Origin: JAICND01 sp040905905
Lineage (GTDB): Bacteria > Actinomycetota > Acidimicrobiia > Spongiisociales > ZC4RG35
Direction of reading: 5' to 3'
Length of the DNA: 56,292 nucleotides
Assembly: GCA_040905905.1 (NCBI GenBank)
Contig: JBBDQN010000006.1
Location: forward strand, 1-56,292
Each line of letters starts with the position of its first letter. The stretch's first letter is position 1. Made by a program: the position numbers and the translations under genes. Below are positions 50,474 to 56,292 of this stretch, piece after piece. The notes under the pieces were generated by a model that worked only from the letters and a program-made list of their open reading frames with translations, was not told the origin of the DNA and searched no databases.

Positions 50474-51156
50474 CTGCGCTGAGAGATGAAAGGACCATTG
50501 TCGCATCGGTGGCGGCTGGGGTGATCCTTGCACTAGTCGGGATCGGGCTGAACAACTACGTCGTACCCCTTATCTTCCAGGCGAAGAAATTGTCACTCAG
50601 TCAGGGTGGGCCAGTCGACCTGCTAGCAGGTATCCGAGACGTGGGGGTGACAGTTGAGCTCGACGGTGTGCCGGTTAGGTCGATTTAGCAGTACACAGCA
50701 AGAGTCTGGAACTCTGGTGATGAGACAATTGAAGACGTTGATGTCGTCGTTTCATTCCCAACGCCGACGATGACACATATCCTCCAGGTGGTTCATGAGT
50801 TCGAGCCTCGGGTGGTGGATCGGCAACTGACCGTCGACGACAGTGACCCCCAGATTCGAGTGTTCACCTACGAGTACATGAATCCTAGGGACTCCGACAC
50901 GGTGACTCTGCTGCTGAGCGACAACACTGACATGTCATTAGAGGCCACTGCTCCGGGCGTCGACATGCGTCGAGTGATCCCAGAATCTGACGAACCAACC
51001 GACGGAATCGGCTTTGAGGTCCTCATAGCTCTGATCGGTGCCATCGGCGCCATGACTACATTCACCTCTGAGGGGATCAGGAGACTTCTGGGTCTGGCAT
51101 CCGAAGATACGGAATCCGACAAACTTTCCGACACCGAACGAGCACCGAAATCCTGA
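50474..51156 (+). pseudogene. Membrane protein gene interrupted by an in-frame TAG
   Basis: One frame stays protein-like from about 50474 to 51156 except for a TAG at 50686-50688. Before it: 'RDERTIVASVAAGVILALVGIGLNNYVVPLIFQAKKLSL' (one membrane helix) and 'GVTVELDGVPVRSI'. After it: 'QYTARVWNSGDETIEDVDVVVSFP', an acidic beta-rich domain, and a C-terminal helix 'IGFEVLIALIGAIGAMTTF'. ATG 50770 would give a 128-residue remainder lacking the N-terminal helix. No ATG starts the 5' part; a GTG at the 'SVAAG' helix is possible. Two helices with an outer domain between them is the intact layout. No family recognised. Confidence 0.55.
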
Positions 51157-51438
51157 CAACAAGCAAGTTCGACGAACCACGATCTACAGATCTGAACGAG
51201 GGAGATTCCTGGTCCTGACCACCATCGTCGATGCGTGGTGACAGGCGGACAGTGACATCTGAGCAGACTGCTGTCGAATCGCTAGGTCCTCGTCTCCCAT
51301 CGTCAACGACTTCGTCGGGCATCTGGGCACCACTGATGCGATCTCGGTGACAGTTGGTCAGTGTCATTCACAACCCATGGGATTAGACCCTCCTGGGTTT
51401 CAGGCATGGCGAGGTAAAACCTTTGATGCACGAGCATG
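51157..51438. other. Intergenic, no supported gene
   Basis: Nothing convincing in any frame. The next feature is the direct repeat in front of the HTH gene. Confidence 0.4.
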
Positions 51439-51457
51439 TAGTGCTCTATAGTGCTCT
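51439..51457 (+). promoter_or_regulatory. Tandem TAGTGCTCT direct repeat before HTH gene
   Basis: TAGTGCTCT occurs at 51439-51447 and again at 51449-51457, a period of ten bases, one helical turn. It ends 39 bases before the start of the HTH gene. Two half-sites on one face of the DNA suit a small winged-helix or excisionase-like protein, perhaps the product itself. Confidence 0.5.
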
Positions 51458-51496
51458 GAGCAAGAAGATGATGTCGTTAATAGGAAGGAAAGGGCT

Positions 51497-51889
51497 TTGA
51501 GCGCACTACTCACTCCAACTGATGTGGCGGAACGGTTCCAGGTGACTGAACGCACCGTTTATGAGTGGCTTCGGTCTGGCGACCTCGTGGGAGCAAAATT
51601 TGGGAGTATGTGGCGGGTCGAGGTAACCGACGTTGAGAACTTCATCGACCGCCACCGGGCCACAGAACTGATGAGTCGAGTACGCAATGACTTCCCGGAC
51701 ACCGATTGGATTGAAGGGCGCTGCTACGAGTGTGGCCGGCCCATCCCCGTCCCCCGGGGATCCAGAGGCCACGTGTGCGGCAGAGCGTGCAAGGAAGCAT
51801 ACGACCACAAGCTCTACCTCTACATCGACCCCGGCACCGAAGAGGACACGATCAGCTTCCATCCGGACGTCGTGCCGTACTGGACATGA
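51497..51889 (+). CDS. Helix-turn-helix protein with zinc-ribbon tail
   Basis: A 130-residue protein. Residues ~4-52 are an excisionase/MerR-type HTH_17 domain: 'LLTPTDVAERFQVTERTVYEWLRSGDLVGAKFGSMWRVEVTDVENFIDRH'. The second half has four Cys in 'GRCYECGRPIPVPRGSRGHVCGRACKEAYDH', which should bind zinc like a small ribbon or knuckle. The final part is acidic and aromatic. Translation probably begins at TTG 51497, with GGAAGGAAAGGG just before it. Stand-alone HTH_17 proteins are DNA-binding regulators or recombination factors. The direct repeat upstream may be its own operator. Confidence 0.75.
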   Translation: MSALLTPTDVAERFQVTERTVYEWLRSGDLVGAKFGSMWRVEVTDVENFIDRHRATELMSRVRNDFPDTDWIEGRCYECGRPIPVPRGSRGHVCGRACKEAYDHKLYLYIDPGTEEDTISFHPDVVPYWT

Positions 51890-52023
51890 CCGCAGGTGGC
51901 CTTGACCTCAAGTGTTTCCCTCGACCTCTAGCAAAGCGTCGCGTTGGAGACAGCGTGGCGCGCTCTGGGAGCGGCCGCCGAAATGCTCTATATGGATGGG
52001 CCGGCTTCTCTACTCTGGTTGGC

Positions 52024-52527
52024 ATGAGACAGGCCGACGCCGAAAGACGAGTTGAGGCGCTGGTCGAGTTTCACGGCGCAGTCGGCGACGTACTGAGACT
52101 GACCGATTTTCCGGAGGACGGGTACGGTGAGAGGCGAGCGACACCAAAGCCTGGCCGCGATCAAGAGTGGATGGCGGCCAGGGCGAAGGCAGACCGCCTG
52201 GTCGCGGCCGCATCACGCTCGTTCATGACCGTCAACGCAACGATCATGTACAAGCCGCGCGGTACATGGAATCAGTACCCAATCGATCCCGCTACCCACT
52301 GGGCGACCGTTCTGAGCGATGACCCGATGTTTGGGCCGGACATGCTCGACACGATGACGAACCGAGCGATCGGCGCATACCAGGATGCCGTTAAGGATCC
52401 CCTCATGAAGGGCAGTGTCAGTGTTGAAGGCTTCTCGCTTCCAGCTTGGTTTGGAGCGCTGGCTTACACAGTGTTGGGCGGACTGATCGTGGCGGGCGTG
52501 GCGTTTTGGCTTGGTTGGGTCGGCTGA
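52024..52527 (+). CDS. Hypothetical protein with C-terminal membrane helix
   Basis: A 167-residue protein: helical N-terminus ('QADAERRVEALVEFHGAVGDVLRLTDF'), a second helical stretch 'WMAARAKADRLVAAASRSFMTVNATIMYKP', and a single membrane helix at ~143-165 ('FGALAYTVLGGLIVAGVAFWLGW'). Tail-anchored, no family recognised. The frame is open to 51730 but the upstream part overlaps the HTH gene. ATG 52024 is the first Met before the protein-like part, without a clear Shine-Dalgarno. Similar in layout to the tail-anchored protein at 49070-49726. Confidence 0.55.
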   Translation: MRQADAERRVEALVEFHGAVGDVLRLTDFPEDGYGERRATPKPGRDQEWMAARAKADRLVAAASRSFMTVNATIMYKPRGTWNQYPIDPATHWATVLSDDPMFGPDMLDTMTNRAIGAYQDAVKDPLMKGSVSVEGFSLPAWFGALAYTVLGGLIVAGVAFWLGWVG

Positions 52528-52869
52528 GCCTCGGGAACCACGTCTAAACCCGAAGGACATCCACCTGTCGAGGATCCAATCGACTGAGGCCTTCAACTCC
52601 GAGAGAAGCCCTTCGCCAGCCTTCGCAACAGATGCCTGAACAAAGGTCTGCCACTCAACGCCCGCCAAGAAATCGGCAGGGCATCCCTAGAGCCAATTAA
52701 AGACTTCCGGTCTCACTGGCTTAGAGGTCGGGAGACCATGTTGAGTTCAGTGTCAGAACCAGAGTGCCCTCTCTGCTTGCGCCGTAGCAGGCATATTCTC
52801 ATCGGCCGGATCGCCAATCACCAGTACGCCCCTCAAGTGCCAAGACTCCTATAAAAGGGCTGAACTTGT
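52528..52869. other. Intergenic, no supported gene
   Basis: No convincing gene or repeat. It separates the small membrane-protein gene from the broken gene that follows. Confidence 0.4.
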
Positions 52870-53267
52870 CGAGTGACATGAATGCAATCCTCGCGGACCA
52901 GCCAGTTGGACCGGCTGTTGATTGCGTGCCAGTCGGTGTTCGTCGAGGTCCGGGCCGTGAACCTCGAACGGATGACTTCCACACTGCGATGCGGCTACCC
53001 GGGTGTGCCGAGCGCGTATCGGCGACGCGCAGTTCGGTACCCCGGAAGGCGACGTGCTGGAGCCGTCCACTAGCTTTCGGATCATGCAGGACTTCGTGGG
53101 CGACTACGCGGGCCCACTGCCGGCCAGTCGAACCTGTGGAACGTCCAGATGCCGGAACCCATGGTGTCATATTGGACCCCGAGGAACGAAACGGATTTGG
53201 AGCTCGTGCCGCAGCATCTCGCCCGTGCGGTCTGGCGGACCGTCCTAATAGGGCGACAGGCCCCTTG
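52870..53267 (+). pseudogene. Broken hypothetical gene
   Basis: Protein-like pieces run through different frames. 'SRTSQLDRLLIACQSVFVEVRAVNLERMTSTLRCGYPGVPS' comes first. 'RIGDAQFGTPEGDVLEPSTSFRIMQDFVGDYAGPLP' is in a second frame. 'GQSNLWNVQMPEPMVSYWTPRNETDLELVPQHLARAVWRTVLIGRQAP' is in a third, ending at TGA 53267. Joined they give about 130 residues of one protein with two indels. No family recognised. It converges on the asparaginase gene 16 bases away. Confidence 0.5.
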
Positions 53268-53283
53268 AACCCGATGAGCCGCC

Positions 53284-54312
53284 TCATTGCTGGACTCCGA
53301 TGGGTTCGGTGACGGTGCTGACGAGCGCTGCTACCGCAGATTCGAAGGCTTTGCGGGCCGCCACGGGTTCCGTGTGTTCGGACAGGACGAGGACCAGTAG
53401 GAGTCGGGCCTTGGCGGCCGTAAGTTCGCCTGCTTCGAGGACTCCAGCACCGTGGAGGGTTGCGACTCCGCCGTCCCCGCCGTAGATTGGTCCAGTTCCT
53501 CCGCTATCGGTCCGTGTAGCGATCGCGACGATAACGCCATCTTCGATTGCTGACCGGATCTCGGGCACGATGACGCCTGGGACGTTGCCGAGCCCGGTGC
53601 CCTCGATGATGAGTCCCCGTGCGCCGGTGGTTTTCAAGACGGTTTCGAGGATCCCCTCATCCATCCCCGTGTAGGTCTTGAGGACCGGCACGGAAACCTC
53701 GACCGAGGCGGGTAAGGGCAGGATGAGGCGTGCGTTTGGAGGTGCGAGTAATCGCAAAGCTTCCGGGGTCACCAGTCCGAGCGGACCCCGGTCAGGCGAG
53801 GCGAACGCCGACACCCGCACCGAGTCGAGCTTGCGTACCCAACGGGCGGCGTGGAACTCATCGTTCATGGTGAGGACTGTGCCGTAGCCACGCATCCGCG
53901 GGTGACCGGCGAGGAGGCATGCGTTGAGCATGTTGCGGGGACCGTCTGCTCCGACTTGGTTGCTGCTGCGTATCGCACCGACCACGACAACGGGTTTCGG
54001 CGACGCAACGGTCAGATCGCAGAAGAAGGCGGTTTCCTCGATGGTGTCGGTGCCATGGGTGACGACCACTCCGGTGACGTCGTCATCTTCAAGCGCGGCG
54101 ATGGTCTGTCTGGCTACGGCAGCCATCGTGTCTGGCGTCACATTCCATCCGTTGACGCGGACGATCTCCTCCACTCGAATCGGGCCGAACCTGTCGATCC
54201 CCGGAACGGTGGCGAGCAGGTCGGGTGCAGAAATCACTGATCGGACGGCACCAGTCTCACCGTCGGGCAACGATGCGATGGTGCCCCCTGTGGAGATGAT
54301 GACGATACCCAT
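53284..54312 (-). CDS. L-asparaginase
   Basis: A 342-residue asparaginase. The N-terminal catalytic Thr motif is 'IISTGGTIASLPDG' (TGGTIA at 8-13), and the second motif 'VVVTHGTDTIEETAFF' has Thr88-Asp89. 'GAIRSSNQVGADGPRNMLNA' and 'GTGLGNVP' complete the active-site region. No signal peptide, so it is cytoplasmic. It hydrolyses L-asparagine to aspartate and ammonia. The start at ATG 54312 gives the usual length. It follows the acyl-CoA synthetase gene by seven bases and is probably co-transcribed, although the two reactions have no obvious link. Confidence 0.93.
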   Translation of the reverse strand: MGIVIISTGGTIASLPDGETGAVRSVISAPDLLATVPGIDRFGPIRVEEIVRVNGWNVTPDTMAAVARQTIAALEDDDVTGVVVTHGTDTIEETAFFCDLTVASPKPVVVVGAIRSSNQVGADGPRNMLNACLLAGHPRMRGYGTVLTMNDEFHAARWVRKLDSVRVSAFASPDRGPLGLVTPEALRLLAPPNARLILPLPASVEVSVPVLKTYTGMDEGILETVLKTTGARGLIIEGTGLGNVPGVIVPEIRSAIEDGVIVAIATRTDSGGTGPIYGGDGGVATLHGAGVLEAGELTAAKARLLLVLVLSEHTEPVAARKAFESAVAALVSTVTEPIGVQQ

Positions 54313-54319
54313 CGACGAA

Positions 54320-56251
54320 TCAGCCCTTGTGTCCGGGGATCAATGCCGGAAGGAGTTCGCTGAGGATGGTCGGATCGTCGATAGCCGCCGGCACGTCGTA
54401 GGGTCGCCCCGCTGCCATACGGCGGAGCGTGCCTCGCAGAATCTTGCCGGACCGTGTCTTGGGCAACCGAGCGACAACGACGACCTTTCGGAACACGGCG
54501 ACGGGACCGATCCGGTCGCGCACCATCTCTTGCAACTCCGACTCGAGTTCGGGAGCCAGCCGTTCGACTCCAGCCTTGAGCGTTATGAGTCCGAGTGGTA
54601 TCTGGCCTTTGATCTCATCCCCGACGCCGATGACGGCCGCTTCGGCGACGTCAGGGTGAGCCGCCAGGACCTCCTCCATCGCCCCGGTCGACAGACGATG
54701 CCCGGCGACGTTGATCACGTCGTCGGTTCGGCCCATCACGAACAGATAGCCGTCCTCATCGATGAATCCACCGTCGCCCGTCAGATAGAAGCCGGGGAAC
54801 CGTTCCAGGTACGATGCGACGTAACGGTCGTCGGCGTTCCACAATGTCACGAGCGTTCCGGGTGGGAGGGGGAGGCGGATCACGATGTTCCCCTCCTCAT
54901 TGGGACTTAGCGCGTTCCCCTCGTCGTCGACCACCTCGATCCGATAGCCGGGCACCGGTTTTGTCGGCGATCCTGGTTTTGTTGGGAGCAGACCGAGGCC
55001 GACACAGTTGGCCGCTGCCGGCCACCCGGTCTCGGTCTGCCACCAGTGATCGATGACGGGTATCCCGAGGAGGTCGCCAGCCCAGGTGAGCGTGGCGGGG
55101 TCCAATCGCTCCCCGGCGAGGAAGAGTTGGCGCAGTGACGACACGTCGTAGCGACGCAGATGTATGCCGCCTGGATCCTCTCTCTTGATGGCGCGAAACG
55201 CGGTCGGAGCTGTGAACAGCACGTTGACTTTGTGGTCGGACACGACTCGCCAGAACGCTCCAGGGTCGGGTGTTCCCACGGGCTTGCCCTCATATAGAAC
55301 CGTGGTGCACCCGCGCAGCAATGGTCCGTACACCGTGTATGAGTGTCCCACGGCCCACCCAATGTCAGACGCCGCCCAGTAGACCTCGCCGGGCTGGATC
55401 CCATACACAGCGCCGATGCTCCAACACAGGGCGACGGCGTGGCCACCGTTGTCGCGCACCACCCCTTTTGGCGCTCCCGTGGTACCTGACGTGTAGAGGA
55501 TGTAGAGGGGATGATCTCCGGCAACCGCGACGCATTCCGCCGGTTCGGCATCGGCCACCGCGTCGGTCCAGGTGATGTCGCGACCGGCCGTCAATGGCGC
55601 CTCGAGCCCGGGTCGCTGCACGATGACGCAGGTCGCCGGAGGATGGTTGGCGAGTGCGATGGCTTTGCTGAGGAGGGGCTTGTACTCGACGACGCGAGCC
55701 GGCTCGATGCCGCAGGATGCCGCCACAACTACGTTGGGTCGGGCGTCGTCGATGCGGGCTGCGAGCTCTGGTGCGGCGAATCCTCCGAACACCACCGAGT
55801 GCACAGCGCCGAGGCGGGCGCAGCTCAGCATGGCGATGAGCGCCTCGGGGATCATCGGCATGTAGATGACGACGCGGTCGCCCTTGGCGACTCCGAGGCG
55901 GCGGAGCGCCCCTGCGAACACAGCGACACGGTCTCGGAGGTCGGCATATGTGTATCGTTCGACCTGGCCAGTGACGGGGCTGTCCCAGATGAGTGCATCC
56001 TGATCTGCCCGGCCCGTCTCGACATGGCGGTCGAGTGCGTTGTGGCACGTGTTCATCAGTCCATCGGGGAACCAGCGATAGAACGGCGCGTGCGACTCAT
56101 CGAGGATAGTCCGTGGTGGCTTGTACCAGTCGATCATCTCCGCGGCCTCTCGCCAGAACCCGATCGGGTCCTCCACGGTGCGCCGGTAGGCGGTCTCGTA
56201 GGAGTCGGCACCCACTGGGCTCACACCCCACCGGGTCGGGGGTCGACGCAC
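54320..56251 (-). CDS. Propionyl/acetyl-CoA synthetase (PrpE-like)
   Basis: A 643-residue acetyl-CoA-synthetase-type enzyme. N-terminal ACAS domain 'FWREAAEMIDWYKPPRTILDESHAPFYRWFPDGLMNTCHNALDRHVE', ATP motif 'LYILYTSGTTGAPKGVVRDNGGHAVAL', 'DIGWAVGHSYTVYGPLL', 'HWWQTETGWPAAAN', 'GFYLTGDGGFIDEDGYLFVMGRTDDVINVAGHRLSTGAMEE' and the catalytic C-terminal Lys in 'LPKTRSGKILRGTLR'. The RDNGGHAVAL and TETGWP variants favour propionyl-CoA synthetase. Start is GTG 56251, or GTG 56224 as an alternative; only 41 bases remain beyond it in the window. Converts a short acid, ATP and CoA to acyl-CoA, AMP and PPi. Confidence 0.92.
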   Translation of the reverse strand: MRRPPTRWGVSPVGADSYETAYRRTVEDPIGFWREAAEMIDWYKPPRTILDESHAPFYRWFPDGLMNTCHNALDRHVETGRADQDALIWDSPVTGQVERYTYADLRDRVAVFAGALRRLGVAKGDRVVIYMPMIPEALIAMLSCARLGAVHSVVFGGFAAPELAARIDDARPNVVVAASCGIEPARVVEYKPLLSKAIALANHPPATCVIVQRPGLEAPLTAGRDITWTDAVADAEPAECVAVAGDHPLYILYTSGTTGAPKGVVRDNGGHAVALCWSIGAVYGIQPGEVYWAASDIGWAVGHSYTVYGPLLRGCTTVLYEGKPVGTPDPGAFWRVVSDHKVNVLFTAPTAFRAIKREDPGGIHLRRYDVSSLRQLFLAGERLDPATLTWAGDLLGIPVIDHWWQTETGWPAAANCVGLGLLPTKPGSPTKPVPGYRIEVVDDEGNALSPNEEGNIVIRLPLPPGTLVTLWNADDRYVASYLERFPGFYLTGDGGFIDEDGYLFVMGRTDDVINVAGHRLSTGAMEEVLAAHPDVAEAAVIGVGDEIKGQIPLGLITLKAGVERLAPELESELQEMVRDRIGPVAVFRKVVVVARLPKTRSGKILRGTLRRMAAGRPYDVPAAIDDPTILSELLPALIPGHKG

Positions 56252-56292
56252 ATCGGGGAGAAGTGGGCATGGACGACGCGCCAGCCCTCCGG

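Overview
The window is high-GC bacterial chromosome, most likely from an actinobacterium (Actinomycetota; Acidimicrobiia-like is a guess). The main pointers are a fused nucleotide-cyclase / AAA-ATPase / TPR regulator, which is typical of that phylum, GTG and TTG starts, and ISL3/IS3/IS1595-type relics of actinobacterial character. One 10-base run of N (36088-36097), flanked by a poly-G run, shows that this is a scaffolded draft assembly. I see no tRNA, rRNA or CRISPR array.

Layout. (1) 1-7.0 kb: two SnoaL-like small proteins around a TetR regulator, a secreted beta-propeller protein, and a large broken cyclase/ATPase/TPR regulator. (2) 7.2-10.4 kb: a ~1557-bp cassette (cupin, 46-residue ORF, two-helix membrane protein) present twice in tandem; each unit starts with a member of a dispersed repeat, called R here, and a third R closes the array. 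(3) 10.7-14.4 kb: an AlbA_2-domain protein, a frameshifted HEPN-like gene, a hypothetical gene and a broken IS1595-type transposase. (4) 15.07-30.5 kb: an intact, well-organised catabolic island of 16 genes with two converging transcription directions. The plus strand carries alpha/beta hydrolase, cupin, HIT-like protein, HpcH/HpaI aldolase, GntR regulator, aldehyde dehydrogenase and zinc-type oxidoreductase. The minus strand carries a Liv-type ABC importer, acyl-CoA synthetase, metal-dependent amidohydrolase, NifU-like protein and phosphotriesterase-family lactonase. (5) 30.7-36.1 kb: degraded genes, R copies, integrase and IS3 fragments, a DUF4365 nuclease-like gene and a histidine kinase. 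(6) 36.1-39.2 kb: msrB-msrA and an oxidoreductase next to the scaffold gap and an IS3 fragment. (7) 39.2-52.5 kb: a REC-histidine kinase hybrid, EEP and GIY-YIG nuclease-like genes, a secreted M23 peptidase fused to PQQ-like repeats, a HEPN/Apea-like protein, small membrane proteins and an ISL3 remnant. (8) 52.9-56.3 kb: a broken gene, L-asparaginase and a propionyl/acetyl-CoA synthetase.

How the genes work together. The strongest new signal is a shared near-palindrome, TTTAGTAYACTCAA-like, at three places: upstream of the cupin operon (16125-16142), in front of the aldehyde dehydrogenase (18893-18910) and in front of the ABC importer operon (30580-30597). All three sites lie in the island that encodes the FadR-type GntR regulator, so I infer one regulon. 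It would take up a small organic acid, activate it with CoA, cut it by hydrolysis and aldol cleavage, and oxidise the aldehyde. The substrate is not evident. The second signal is the R repeat family (seven copies) and its association with a tandem cassette and with transposon debris. Broken genes are common outside the island and absent inside it.
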